From contig JARBTJ010000010.1 of assembly GCA_029240245.1 (NCBI GenBank), positions 19,765 through 83,764 of the forward strand: a stretch of 64,000 nt of DNA, given 5' to 3'. This DNA comes from Herbinix sp. GTDB taxonomy: Bacteria; Bacillota; Clostridia; Lachnospirales; Lachnospiraceae. Below, piece after piece: positions 33,200 to 42,685 of the stretch. Position numbers and translations under genes: made by a program. The stretch's first letter is position 1. Each line of letters opens with the position of its first letter. Under the pieces are notes generated by a model that saw only the letters and a program-made list of their open reading frames with translations, ran no database searches and was not told the origin of the DNA.

Positions 33200-35611
33200 A
33201 TGTTTAAGGACAGACAAAAGCTATATCAGGTATACCATACCATGTTATGCATGGTTTTAACCTGCGCTCTTACATTAGCCGTCAACCATTATTTTGAGTT
33301 AAGGGTAACCGTATTTTTATGTATATTTTTTTCTGTCCTTCCGGCTGCCGGCATCTATCTGTTTGATATGAATCGCAAGAATACCGTAAGCTATCTGGTC
33401 ATTTTTAGTGCATTTCCAATCTTGGCATTTATTTTCTGGATAAAAAAATTCAATCCGATTTATTGGACCGAGGAGCTAATTGCTTGGTGTAACATCTATG
33501 ACGGAAGTGAAAAGCTTAATAACCAGTCATATGCAAGATTCATCATATTTGCGGTTGCCCTGGTGGGTAGCATTTTGTTCTATCTCCTGATGAAAAAACA
33601 GGCTGCAAAGATTGCTTTAGGAATTATATTTTTATTAGTGATGGTTGCTCTCAGTGTTAGTCAGGTAGATATTGATAAAATCGTAGTATGTATTTTCATC
33701 TTTTACATATTAACCATATTAGTTGAACTTTGCGGAATTATTTATAGCAAGAAGGCTGGAAGACAGGATAAACGGGCGGGAATCTTATATCTGGCACCGA
33801 TTTGTCTGTTACTGGCTATCTTATCGGTGAGTCTTCCGTCCAGACCGGAACCGATTCAATGGAAGGGTATAAAGCTGCTTTATAATAATGTGAGGGAAAA
33901 ATTTGATACCTGGATGGTTGATCTGGAATATTATTTTAGCAAGAGTGAAAGTGATTTTGCTATAAGTCTTACTGGTTATGATGAGGAAAGCGGAGAATTA
34001 GGAAGTGGGGGACAGCTTTCGAAGGATGAGCGGACTGCCATGCTGGTATCCGGCTACAAGGAAAGCAACCCCGTTTATTTAATTGGATCGGTTAGTGATA
34101 TTTATACGGGTAACAGCTGGGAAAAGAGTAAAGAGGATAGGACGGAAGGCGAAGAGGAATATTTTCTGGACTATTCTGAGCTGGTAAACGCCTTGGCAAG
34201 ACAGGAGGTTGGAATATTTGATGAACAGGACCTGGTCAAGCGTAGATATTTAAATATAAGATTTTATAATCTTAAGACGAAGACTTGCTTCTATCCGTTA
34301 AAAAGCAGCTGGATTGATATAAAAACGAAAAAGAGCAAACCACAAGCGGATTATTCCAGCATTATGTTTCCCCGTGCACTCGGAAGAGGAACAAACTATC
34401 AGGTTGTTTCCTACGAAATGAATCTGGAGGGGCAGGCTTTTCAGGAGATGCTTCGGAATGCTGATACCTTTTCCTATTCGGAGGAGCCGAAGGTAAGTGG
34501 GGCCACCGTCGATTGGCTTGGAGAAAATATACTTTACCAGGATAATGTTTCCGCAATTGACATATGGGAATCCTATGACTTGCTCAAACAAAGGGCAGAA
34601 AATATACATAAATTATATACGGTATTACCGAATACTCTTCCGAATAGGGTGAAAGAGCTGGCGGTTTCCATAACTGAGGAATACGATACGACCTATGACA
34701 AGCTGAAAGCAATCGAATCCTATTTAAATACCTATCCATATACACTTACCCCCGGAGGAATACCGGAGGGGCAAGATTTTGTGGATTACTTTCTCTTTGA
34801 GAATAAAAAAGGTTATTGCACCTCCTTTGCCTCAGCATTAGCGGTTCTGGGAAGATGTATCGGAGTTCCAACCAGATATGTAGAAGGGTTTGTTGTTACC
34901 TATCAAGGAAAATATGAGAATGATATGTATCCGGTGAAAAACTCTCAGACACATGCCTGGGCGGAGGCATATATCGAAGGTGTGGGCTGGATACCATTTG
35001 AAGCAACCTCGCCCTTCCTAAATGTACGATATACTAAATGGAAGGAAAAAGTAATTGCTCAAGGGGGAGGTTCTACGGAACCCACCAATCGATACGATTA
35101 TCATAGACCGGAGGAAATGCCGAACTTAACGCCGCTTGAAATTCCAATTCTGGTGGAGAAGGAGAGGAACAACAACGTAATAACCGGGGTTATTATATTT
35201 CTGGCAACCATATTAATTATCATATGGATATTATTTATCTATTACTCCATATTAAGGCTTAAATATAAGAAAGCCTTTGTCAAAGCGGATTACAGTACGA
35301 AAATGTATATGCTGTTTCTTCGGATTCTTCGTATATTGCAGAGGGAAGGGTATGTCCTACATCCCCAGGAAACGATACTTATGCTGGCTCATCGTGTAAA
35401 GGATAAATTCCGTTATGAATCAATCACATTCACGACAGTAGCTAATATTTTTATGCATTATCGATATGCGCAGGCTGAGGTTACCAAGGAGGAATATGAC
35501 CAGGTGAATAATTTCCACAAGGAGCTGGTGAATAAACAGCTGGAGGAAAGAAACAGATTTAATGTACTTCTGGATGAATTCTTTTTCCTGGTAAAGAAAA
35601 GTAACCGTTAA
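33200..35611 (+). CDS. Membrane protein with extracytoplasmic transglutaminase-like domain
   Basis: The 803-residue protein has about seven hydrophobic segments in the first 210 residues, a long extracytoplasmic region, a transglutaminase-like core (about 500-615) and a final membrane helix (about 660-682) with a cytoplasmic tail. The catalytic Cys is in KGYCTSFASAL and the His in QTHAWAEAYIEGVGW; the third position is in PFEATSP, where Asp is more usual. It ends the MoxR-DUF58 operon. Such proteins may cleave or crosslink peptides at the cell surface, but no substrate is known. Confidence 0.85.
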   Translation: MFKDRQKLYQVYHTMLCMVLTCALTLAVNHYFELRVTVFLCIFFSVLPAAGIYLFDMNRKNTVSYLVIFSAFPILAFIFWIKKFNPIYWTEELIAWCNIYDGSEKLNNQSYARFIIFAVALVGSILFYLLMKKQAAKIALGIIFLLVMVALSVSQVDIDKIVVCIFIFYILTILVELCGIIYSKKAGRQDKRAGILYLAPICLLLAILSVSLPSRPEPIQWKGIKLLYNNVREKFDTWMVDLEYYFSKSESDFAISLTGYDEESGELGSGGQLSKDERTAMLVSGYKESNPVYLIGSVSDIYTGNSWEKSKEDRTEGEEEYFLDYSELVNALARQEVGIFDEQDLVKRRYLNIRFYNLKTKTCFYPLKSSWIDIKTKKSKPQADYSSIMFPRALGRGTNYQVVSYEMNLEGQAFQEMLRNADTFSYSEEPKVSGATVDWLGENILYQDNVSAIDIWESYDLLKQRAENIHKLYTVLPNTLPNRVKELAVSITEEYDTTYDKLKAIESYLNTYPYTLTPGGIPEGQDFVDYFLFENKKGYCTSFASALAVLGRCIGVPTRYVEGFVVTYQGKYENDMYPVKNSQTHAWAEAYIEGVGWIPFEATSPFLNVRYTKWKEKVIAQGGGSTEPTNRYDYHRPEEMPNLTPLEIPILVEKERNNNVITGVIIFLATILIIIWILFIYYSILRLKYKKAFVKADYSTKMYMLFLRILRILQREGYVLHPQETILMLAHRVKDKFRYESITFTTVANIFMHYRYAQAEVTKEEYDQVNNFHKELVNKQLEERNRFNVLLDEFFFLVKKSNR

Positions 35612-36573
35612 TCCTCCTTCATATTCTTAAGCTCGGTCCCGGGATAATAATGGTTAAGAATTTCATTATAAGGATAACCTTCTCCTGCCATGGCATTAGC
35701 ACCGTATTGGCTTAAGCCGACTCCGTGTCCTACCCCATTGCAGATGATGCGAACCTTTCCTTCATAATCGTCTATGTAAAAATGGCTCGAATTTAATCCA
35801 ACAACCTTGGCAAATTCCTCTCCGGAAACGGTCTGGCTGCCAAGGTTTATTTTTAATACATAATCGATGATATCCCGTTCTGTAACAATCACATCTTCAA
35901 AAAACTTATCCTCAGAAATGTCCAAATTATTATAATGTGAATATAATAATGCTACAAGGTCGGATACTGCATATTCCGATATTTTTAAGTAATCGGTAGA
36001 GGTAACATCCTGTTTACTGGACACACTGATCAAATATGGAATATCGATTCCCCAAGCATCAGAAGCAGCACGGGTATAGCCACATCCGGTATAAAAAAAT
36101 ACAGGTAAAATCAGATCATCCTCATAAGTAATTACCTCATTTGCGGTAGAGGTAACGGCATTTTCAATTTTCGAAAAGTAATTCACGTAGTCGTTACTAC
36201 CCCAGAATTGTTCAAGGGAATCCATACTGATATAAGAAAGGCCCAGCTCTGAGGTAGCGAAGCGCGTTTTATTCGGATCATCATGAGATAATAATGAAAT
36301 ATTATACAAGGCATAGGTCCTTGCTATGACGGCCTGTGTCTTGAGTGCCTCAATATCATAGCCTGCGGGCATGTTGGCAGCGACAATACCCATCAGATAC
36401 TGATCAAAAGCTAAGGTTTCTTCCGTACCGTTTGTTTCATAATAGATTTCAAAATCAAAAATGTCTACAGCATTATATTTATTACCTTGATTAGTGAGCA
36501 ACAAGGTTAAGAGTAGCGGAAAAACTAAAACAACAATACTCACGATTGCGGTTTTGATAATTATTTTTTTCAT
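35608..36573 (-). CDS. spoIID: SpoIID/LytB-family protein, probable stage II sporulation protein D
   Basis: The 321-residue protein has an N-terminal membrane helix (about 7-28) and a SpoIID domain (about 50-315) with EALKTQAVIARTYALYN (catalytic Glu region), FYTGCGYTRAASDAWG and the C-terminal GVGHGVGLSQYGANAMA. SpoIID is a lytic transglycosylase that thins peptidoglycan during engulfment of the forespore. The gene is convergent with the transglutaminase gene and overlaps it by four bases. A SpoIIQ-like gene lies 25 kb away rather than next to it, so a paralogous SpoIID-like wall enzyme is also possible. Confidence 0.8.
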   Translation of the reverse strand: MKKIIIKTAIVSIVVLVFPLLLTLLLTNQGNKYNAVDIFDFEIYYETNGTEETLAFDQYLMGIVAANMPAGYDIEALKTQAVIARTYALYNISLLSHDDPNKTRFATSELGLSYISMDSLEQFWGSNDYVNYFSKIENAVTSTANEVITYEDDLILPVFFYTGCGYTRAASDAWGIDIPYLISVSSKQDVTSTDYLKISEYAVSDLVALLYSHYNNLDISEDKFFEDVIVTERDIIDYVLKINLGSQTVSGEEFAKVVGLNSSHFYIDDYEGKVRIICNGVGHGVGLSQYGANAMAGEGYPYNEILNHYYPGTELKNMKED

Positions 36574-36681
36574 AGAGCCTCCTTTGGTAGTTGTATCATT
36601 ACAGTATATTAATAAGGAGGCTATATATGAATGATTAATTCATGGCAGCAGGTGGGAGGATAAGATATTAATAGCACTGGA

Positions 36682-36710
36682 TTGACACTCATATTATCAT
36701 ATGATACTAT
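36682..36710 (+). promoter_or_regulatory. Sigma-A-type promoter of the padR gene
   Basis: -35 TTGACA (36682-36687), 17-bp spacer, -10 TACTAT (36705-36710). The spacer holds the small palindrome ATCATATGAT. Confidence 0.75.
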
Positions 36711-36723
36711 TAACCTGATTTCA

Positions 36724-36745
36724 TATATGTTACACGTAACATATA
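36724..36745. promoter_or_regulatory. PadR-type operator (ATGT-N8-ACAT)
   Basis: TATATGTTAC and GTAACATATA are perfect 10-bp inverted arms around AC. They contain ATGT-N8-ACAT (36727-36742), the published consensus of PadR repressors. The site sits 14 bases after the -10 box of the promoter that reads into the padR gene, so bound repressor would block its own transcription. Confidence 0.75.
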
Positions 36746-36843
36746 ATACTACATGGTGGAATGTGTGAAAGATAAGCACCTTCACATTGAGACTTGTGTT
36801 CGGAGAATACAGGCACTCATATTTTTAGGATTTGGAGGAAAGT

Positions 36844-37380
36844 ATGACAATTGATTATGCAATTTTAGGGATATTAAGTTGCCGGTCGATTACCGGATAT
36901 GATTTAAAAAAGATAATACAGGAGATACCTTTTATGTATTGGTCTGGTAACAATAACCAGATATATAAGTCGTTAGTAGATCTTCTGGATCGAGGTCTGG
37001 TTACGAATGAGATCCTTCATCAGGAGAGTTCTCCCTCGAAGAAGATATATACGATCACAGCAGAGGGGTTATCAGAGCTGAAGGGATGGGTTCAATCAGC
37101 GCCGGAACCCCCGGAATGTAAAAAGATGTTTCTGATACAGTTAGCCTGGTCGGATCAGCTGAACGAGGAAGAGTTAAATACTATGTTAAACAAGTATGAG
37201 GAGGAAATCCGCATGCAGATCCTCATACAACATGAAAAGAACCGCAGGCAGCCCTTTTCACCGGATAGAACCCCACGGGAAGAAAAAGTATGGGATATGA
37301 TATATGAAAATATCATTTCCTCCTACGAGAATGAATTACTATGGGTTCAAAAGGTAAGGAACGAAATCTTTGGCAACTAA
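36844..37380 (+). CDS. PadR-family transcriptional repressor
   Basis: ATG 36844 follows GGAGGAAA. The 178-residue protein has the PadR winged helix (about 1-80: DYAILGILSCRSITGYDLKK, NNQIYKSLVDLLDRGLV, KIYTITAEGLSELKGW) and a C-terminal helical vinculin-like part (about 90-175) used for dimerisation. No efflux or decarboxylase gene follows on the same strand; the neighbour is a convergent multicopper oxidase. The palindromic ATGT-N8-ACAT site before the gene suggests autoregulation. The effector is unknown. Confidence 0.9.
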   Translation: MTIDYAILGILSCRSITGYDLKKIIQEIPFMYWSGNNNQIYKSLVDLLDRGLVTNEILHQESSPSKKIYTITAEGLSELKGWVQSAPEPPECKKMFLIQLAWSDQLNEEELNTMLNKYEEEIRMQILIQHEKNRRQPFSPDRTPREEKVWDMIYENIISSYENELLWVQKVRNEIFGN

Positions 37381-37427
37381 AATGGTTATAGAATAGGAAA
37401 TTTAGCTGAAAATCTTTAATCCAATAG

Positions 37428-37468
37428 AAATAAAGACCTGTAGGCATGTATGCTATAGGTCTTTATTT
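37428..37468. terminator. Bidirectional terminator between padR and the multicopper oxidase gene
   Basis: A 16-bp stem with one G-T pair, AAATAAAGACCTGTAG / CTATAGGTCTTTATTT, giving A- and T-rich flanks on both strands, between convergent genes. Confidence 0.85.
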
Positions 37469-37586
37469 CAAAAGCGATGAACTGGGAAAGATAATATATT
37501 TATTAAGCGGTGGGATTCAGTACATTCATTCAACTCATAAGTGTTTCTTCAGAAATTAAGCATAACAGAAAATCACCTTAAGTTCA

Positions 37587-39518
37587 TTAGGGTTTCACCT
37601 TATAGGGCCGCATCATCTCGTTATCTTCATGGTCCAGAATATGACAGTGCCATACATATCCGGGTCCGGAGGTTGGATCGAAGGGATATTTATTTTCACC
37701 GGGTATTGATTGGCAGGAAGGGATGTCTTGGGGAGCAAAGCGAACCAGGATTCTTGTCACTTGATTCGGATTCATTCTCACGGTATCTTTCCATCCCATT
37801 TCATTTTCATCCGGAGCAATCGGTTCACTTGTTAAATAGGGTTCAACCGGTAACACTTCAGTAGGGTGATTTAGCGGAGGCATTCCATTAAGTTCTTCCC
37901 ATTTTATCCTATAGATATCGGCATCAATATCTTGACGATTTAACAGCTGGAATTGTACCAGATGCAGATGAATTGGGTGAGTATCTGCCGTCAGATTTAC
38001 AATCAGCCATTCTTCCGTTGAGCCGACTCTTGGTCTTTCACTTAATGGTGCCGACCACAACTGTCCGTTTAATAACACCACAACAGGGCCGTTTTCTCCC
38101 ATTACTTCGTTGAGAGTTAAAATTCTCTTCGGTGCATCCGGTGTTAACTGCGGTAGGCAGTTCAGTATACAGGGTAGTTGTATCGGATCTACCGGTTCAG
38201 AGGCATTGGAGGGAACAGTAAATTGCATAATCTGTCCCACTGTGTTCGGATCAGCCGGTTCACCATCTGGGTAAGGTGCATTTGCATCGTTAAGAAGGCG
38301 GAGGGATGTTCCCGGAGGTATATTTGAAAAGTCAACCAAAATATCAGCCCGTTCCGCCGGAGCCAATAGTAATGAAGTTAATTCAACCGGGGAGGATAGA
38401 TAACCACCATCGCTGCCAATCTGTAGGAACTCCATCCCATTCGACATTTTTAAGTTATAAAATCGTGCATTTGAGCCGTTGAGCACTCTGAAACGGTATT
38501 GTCTTCGCTCTACATTAAGATTTGGCCATACCGTTCCATTTACAATAATGGTATCTCCAAAAAACTCCGGTATCCAGTATGGATGTATATCCGGATTGAT
38601 TCCGTCACTGTTAAATAGTAGAGAACCATCCGTGTGAAACGTTCTGTCTTGAATTACGAGAGGGATTTCATACTTTCCGGAAGGTAAGTTTAATCTTTTA
38701 TCCAGCGAGAAATAACCATGTTTACCCTGTTCAATATCGCGCAATAAATAAAAGCCAGCCAGACCAGCGTAAACATTCAGTCTGGTAATTCCCAGTGCGT
38801 GATCGTGGTACCAAAGTGTCGTAGGCTGCTGTTCATTGGGATAGGTATAAAGAGCTGTTTTATAAGCCGGTCCATATTTATGATTACAGGTAAACCAAGC
38901 ATCCGGATGACCGTCAAAGGTGGAAGGTACTTCTCCTCCGTGCAAATGTGTTACAACAGGTACCGGCTTCTGCATCTTGGGAAATCCCGGAGGAAAAGCA
39001 GGCCAAGGCTTTGGCGGCTCCATCGGCATATTATTTGGATTAGCCCAGTGCAGGGTAGGATCTACAGCAAATGGATGCTTCCCCTTTAGTCTGTTTCTCC
39101 ATTTTACAGCTACCGGTATCCCGCGGACAGCTTCAAACGTTGCTCCGGGTGCACTCCTGGAATATTTTATTTTGCCCGTTTTGGGATCAACGATCAGGCC
39201 ACCGTAGCCCCATACCTTAGTCTGCGGGTAGCCTTTTGGAAGAACCTGTTGCGTAAATTCACTAATGTCAACAAAATAGAGGGGGCCTTTCGGACAGTTT
39301 CCTTTTTTGATTTTTCTAGGGTGCTTTTTCACAAACGACGGTTTATAAACCGGAGGTTTTACTAATTGGTTCACATATTTTGGTAGGGTCAAAGGATCTA
39401 ATTTAGATATTTTACAGGGGTGCTTTCTGGGTCTAAAAAGTTTTGTAAGACAATATTTCAAATTATATAAAAACCTCATGAATTTATAACATAAAGGTTC
39501 TGAACAGCTTCGAAACAT
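37587..39518 (-). CDS. Multicopper oxidase, CotA/laccase-like, with N-terminal extension
   Basis: The 643-residue protein has all four copper-ligand motifs in order: HLHGGEVPS (about 205), LWYHDHALG (about 250), HPIHLHLVQFQ (about 525) and WHCHILDHEDNEMM (near the end), where the Met supports a type 1 site. This plan is that of CotA spore-coat laccases and bilirubin oxidases. The first ~75 residues are a basic Pro/Lys-rich extension not needed for the fold. Start ATG lies eight bases after AAGGAGG. No signal peptide is evident. In a spore-forming anaerobe a spore-coat role is likely but inferred. Confidence 0.9.
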   Translation of the reverse strand: MFRSCSEPLCYKFMRFLYNLKYCLTKLFRPRKHPCKISKLDPLTLPKYVNQLVKPPVYKPSFVKKHPRKIKKGNCPKGPLYFVDISEFTQQVLPKGYPQTKVWGYGGLIVDPKTGKIKYSRSAPGATFEAVRGIPVAVKWRNRLKGKHPFAVDPTLHWANPNNMPMEPPKPWPAFPPGFPKMQKPVPVVTHLHGGEVPSTFDGHPDAWFTCNHKYGPAYKTALYTYPNEQQPTTLWYHDHALGITRLNVYAGLAGFYLLRDIEQGKHGYFSLDKRLNLPSGKYEIPLVIQDRTFHTDGSLLFNSDGINPDIHPYWIPEFFGDTIIVNGTVWPNLNVERRQYRFRVLNGSNARFYNLKMSNGMEFLQIGSDGGYLSSPVELTSLLLAPAERADILVDFSNIPPGTSLRLLNDANAPYPDGEPADPNTVGQIMQFTVPSNASEPVDPIQLPCILNCLPQLTPDAPKRILTLNEVMGENGPVVVLLNGQLWSAPLSERPRVGSTEEWLIVNLTADTHPIHLHLVQFQLLNRQDIDADIYRIKWEELNGMPPLNHPTEVLPVEPYLTSEPIAPDENEMGWKDTVRMNPNQVTRILVRFAPQDIPSCQSIPGENKYPFDPTSGPGYVWHCHILDHEDNEMMRPYKVKP

Positions 39519-39617
39519 AGAATAACCTCCTTATATGATCGTACAGAATATCATATGTCAAATTCGCTAAAAGAGTTCTTGATTCGACAAATCAAACTGT
39601 GATCATGGCGGGATTTA

Positions 39618-39645
39618 CTCATAAAAAGGGACCAAAGCCCCTTCC
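39618..39645 (-). terminator. Terminator of the methyltransferase-TPR gene
   Basis: A short stem AAGGG/CCCTT followed, on the reverse strand, by TTTTTAT, overlapping the stop codon. Confidence 0.5.
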
Positions 39646-41270
39646 TATCCTATCGCTCCAATCAAACTTTGTAGATTTCTGCTCTCTTCAAAGTCAGGAT
39701 CTAAAAGGAGTGATTTTTCAATATATTCCATAGATTTTTCAAATTCTTGCAGATTGTAATAGCATAGTGCGATTTCATAATTGATTGCGGCATCTTCACC
39801 ATAGAATTCTAAAGAATTCTTAAAAAGCTTGATGGCATCATTATCATAGCCCAAATATCCTAATAAGGAACCTAAACAGGAAGCCAAATCCCCTTCTTCA
39901 CCGATAGGGAAATAATGTTCCCAAACGTTGTGGATAACAGCAATCAACTCGTTCTTTGGAAAATCCTCTTCTTCAGAAATTCTATCAAGTAGCGTGTTAT
40001 AGAATTCAAGGAAGGTTCTTGCATCCCAAACGGTATACCTCAGAAAGGTAAGCAGTTCTTTTGTTGTAAATGACTTATTATGAGGTACAATTGCTTTCTT
40101 TATTACATAAAAATCATCCGGACCGATGCTTTCAATAATCTCATGATAAGCCATTGCAGTTTCAATAAATTCATGGGAACGCTGACTTAGTAAAAATAAA
40201 GACATTGTTACATTTTCATGTTCATAAATACTATGAATTGCTATTCCGCCAAGGCTCTTAAAGTATATTTCCAATGCGTGAAAGTTAACCGTCAGAGATA
40301 TAGAGCCATGCTTTGATAAATACGGATGGTAGTTTTTGTACATAGACGAAGCATTACGATATCCTTTATCGGTGGAAAGCAGGATAATGTCATCGTTGTA
40401 TAGCTTTTTTAATCTTTCAATGCATCTTATGGCAGTGATTGGAAAGGAAAAGGCAGTATCCTCCATACAACCTTTATAGTATAAAAGAATATCATTCATA
40501 TTAGAGTCTTCATAATATCCACTACCCTGTATTTGCTTGTCGGTATAGTAATAGTCTAAACCTGCCAGTATGGATTTGTCATCAGAAGCAGTCGGACTGT
40601 CCATGGAGGTAATTGTAATCAATCCTTCATAAAGTTTTCCTTTGTTTACATAGAAGGTATCCTGAGGAATACTGTCAAAGGTATAATTAGCAAATAAGAT
40701 GAGTGGGTTTTTTAGATGGCCTTCACTTAGTAATTCACCACTGTTCCTCAATCGAAGCTCTTCCTCCCCGGCCATATCGAAGATCGCACAATCAAGAATT
40801 CCGCTTTCAAAATAAGGCTTTAAAAAGCTGTGGTTTTGCCAATAGATGGCGTTTCTCTCGGCGAGATCTGTTATTACGTATTTAAACTTTAATCCCTTTA
40901 GGGAGGAACTTTCGACAAGGTTTATAAATCTCTTAAGAAAAGTATAAGCAAACCGTCCTACTCCTGCCGCAAGTTCCATGATGTAGATAGTAGTATTTTT
41001 GTCAAAATCTTCACTTGAGGCTATGTCTCTGCAGTATCCAAAGACTGTTTTTGCATATAGATTAGCGATGTAAGGATTTGTTGTGATATATTGAGGTACA
41101 ATTCCTTTAATCCACGCTTCCGGACCTTGATTAGCATAGAAGTCTGACTGCAATTTCCACACCATGGATTGTGATAAAGGCTTTTTATCCTCAAGGATGA
41201 CTCCGGAGGCCTCGGAGGCTTTTGTCTTATCGGTTTTATGAATACTATAGCTTCTGGTTATTTTTGCCAA
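39645..41270 (-). CDS. SAM-dependent methyltransferase-like protein with C-terminal TPR
   Basis: A TTG start at 41270 is supported by GGGAGGG eight bases upstream. The 541-residue protein has a class I methyltransferase motif YIMELAAGVGRFAYTFLKRF (about 95-115) and a following KYVITDLAERN strand. The C-terminal part has tetratricopeptide repeats (about 460-541: GYDNDAIKLFKNSLEFYG, YNLQEFEKSMEYIEKSLLLD). The middle is unassigned. TPRs suggest protein partners. It may be a protein-modifying enzyme such as MidA-like methyltransferases; the substrate is unknown. The gene stands alone. Confidence 0.6.
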   Translation of the reverse strand: MAKITRSYSIHKTDKTKASEASGVILEDKKPLSQSMVWKLQSDFYANQGPEAWIKGIVPQYITTNPYIANLYAKTVFGYCRDIASSEDFDKNTTIYIMELAAGVGRFAYTFLKRFINLVESSSLKGLKFKYVITDLAERNAIYWQNHSFLKPYFESGILDCAIFDMAGEEELRLRNSGELLSEGHLKNPLILFANYTFDSIPQDTFYVNKGKLYEGLITITSMDSPTASDDKSILAGLDYYYTDKQIQGSGYYEDSNMNDILLYYKGCMEDTAFSFPITAIRCIERLKKLYNDDIILLSTDKGYRNASSMYKNYHPYLSKHGSISLTVNFHALEIYFKSLGGIAIHSIYEHENVTMSLFLLSQRSHEFIETAMAYHEIIESIGPDDFYVIKKAIVPHNKSFTTKELLTFLRYTVWDARTFLEFYNTLLDRISEEEDFPKNELIAVIHNVWEHYFPIGEEGDLASCLGSLLGYLGYDNDAIKLFKNSLEFYGEDAAINYEIALCYYNLQEFEKSMEYIEKSLLLDPDFEESRNLQSLIGAIG

Positions 41271-41663
41271 AATAATCCCTCCCGAATTTTTATCAATTAT
41301 TTTATAGGAAAGAGCTTGGTTCTTTCCTACGGATTACGATAAGTATAAACTACAATTACTGTTAATGTATTTCTGAAAGCGAGAGAATGAAGTTTAGCTT
41401 TCATAGCTTTCTTCTATACTGAGGAATTACGACGGTTCACCGAATGAGTATAACTTGTATCGCACTATGGTATATTTCAACTTGGTAGTAGCATTATACA
41501 ACAGATGTATGTAAAAAACCATCAGATAAATCGAAGGCATAGTTAATATGGTAATGTTGATTACTTTACACTGGAAGACAGGGCAGAGTGTCCGGTATAT
41601 CGGATTGTACTCACTAGATTGATTCCCTTAGATTAATTTGAGTAAATCATTACATACGAAAAG
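41271..41663. other. Gene-free stretch upstream of the methyltransferase gene
   Basis: About 390 bases without a credible gene. At 41305-41329 there is a 9-bp perfect hairpin TAGGAAAGA / TCTTTCCTA, which lies in the presumed leader of the reverse-strand methyltransferase gene. Nothing else stands out. Confidence 0.5.
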
Positions 41664-41700
41664 GGGCACTATACAAAATAAGTATAATGCCCAATTTTTT
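41664..41700. terminator. Terminator after the AraC-GyrI regulator gene
   Basis: An 11-bp stem GGGCACTATAC / GTATAATGCCC, with a T-run on the forward strand and TTTT on the reverse strand, ends the reverse gene. Confidence 0.75.
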
Positions 41701-42539
41701 TATTTTTCTTTAATCGGTATCCAGATCTCACTTCGATATTCGCTACTTCCGGTATCCCCTTCATAATAAAACTCGATATCAAAGTCCGAAAGCAATGAAT
41801 AATTTGAAGCAGGAAGCCATTCACTATAGATTCTCTTCCACATATCTTGGATTGCATCCGGCATGGCACCAATGCAGGTGAACACGGCCCATGTATGTGC
41901 CGGAATTTTGAGAATTTCAAATCCCTCCGGTATATCACGGGCATATTGTTTTTCACATCCGATGCCATATCTCCAATGACTGGAATTATTCATTTCTTGA
42001 TAACATATTCCCATACTGCCACAGACCTTTTCGCCATAACCGGCAGAAAAATAAGCCCCCCAGAACTTTGGTATCTCTGTTTTGGCGGTTTCATCCTCAA
42101 ACAACCTCGACAGTACTACTACCTCAAATACATCCTTATTAACAATTTTGTACTCCATACTGTTACCACCTTCTAATTTAATAATCAGATTGAGGCGATT
42201 AAAAGATTTTAGAATGGTGCCCTCCCTTTTGACCTGGCTCGGTATAACTCCGTGAAACTTGCTGAAGGCCTTCGAAAAACTTTCAGGAGTCTGATAACCG
42301 TACTTTAAAGCAACGTCTATTACTTTAAACTTTCCGGAAAGCAATTCCTGAGCCGCTAAGGAAAGTCTACGGTTACGTATATAATCGCCAAGGGTCATAC
42401 CGGTAAGTATGGTGAATGTTCTGTGAAAATGAAATCCGGAGAGATAAATATAATCTGCCACATGTTCGCAGGTAAGTTCCTCCGTAATGTTATTTTCAAT
42501 ATAATCAATCGCATCATTTAACATTCTGGTCCATTCCAT
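41700..42539 (-). CDS. AraC-family regulator with GyrI-like effector domain
   Basis: The ATG at 42539 is chosen because GAGGAG lies nine bases upstream; an earlier ATG is too close to it. The 279-residue protein has an N-terminal AraC domain (about 5-105: CEHVADYIYLSGFHFHRTF, IDVALKYGYQTPESFSKAFS) and a C-terminal GyrI-like ligand-binding domain (about 125-279: YKIVNKDVFEVVVLSRLF, HTWAVFTCIGAMPDAIQDMW). This Rob/PqrA-like plan is common in regulators of drug response in Firmicutes. No target gene is adjacent in operon. Confidence 0.88.
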   Translation of the reverse strand: MEWTRMLNDAIDYIENNITEELTCEHVADYIYLSGFHFHRTFTILTGMTLGDYIRNRRLSLAAQELLSGKFKVIDVALKYGYQTPESFSKAFSKFHGVIPSQVKREGTILKSFNRLNLIIKLEGGNSMEYKIVNKDVFEVVVLSRLFEDETAKTEIPKFWGAYFSAGYGEKVCGSMGICYQEMNNSSHWRYGIGCEKQYARDIPEGFEILKIPAHTWAVFTCIGAMPDAIQDMWKRIYSEWLPASNYSLLSDFDIEFYYEGDTGSSEYRSEIWIPIKEK

Positions 42540-42685
42540 CTTAATCATCTCCTCTGTGGTTTTATCTTACTATATCACAGTATGGAAATCCTGTCATGAC
42601 TTGCTTTCTGGTGACAGATTAAGGATGTATATATGTTTGTAGCTTAGCAATATACTTCCTTTTTAGACGCATGAAATTAAATTGG

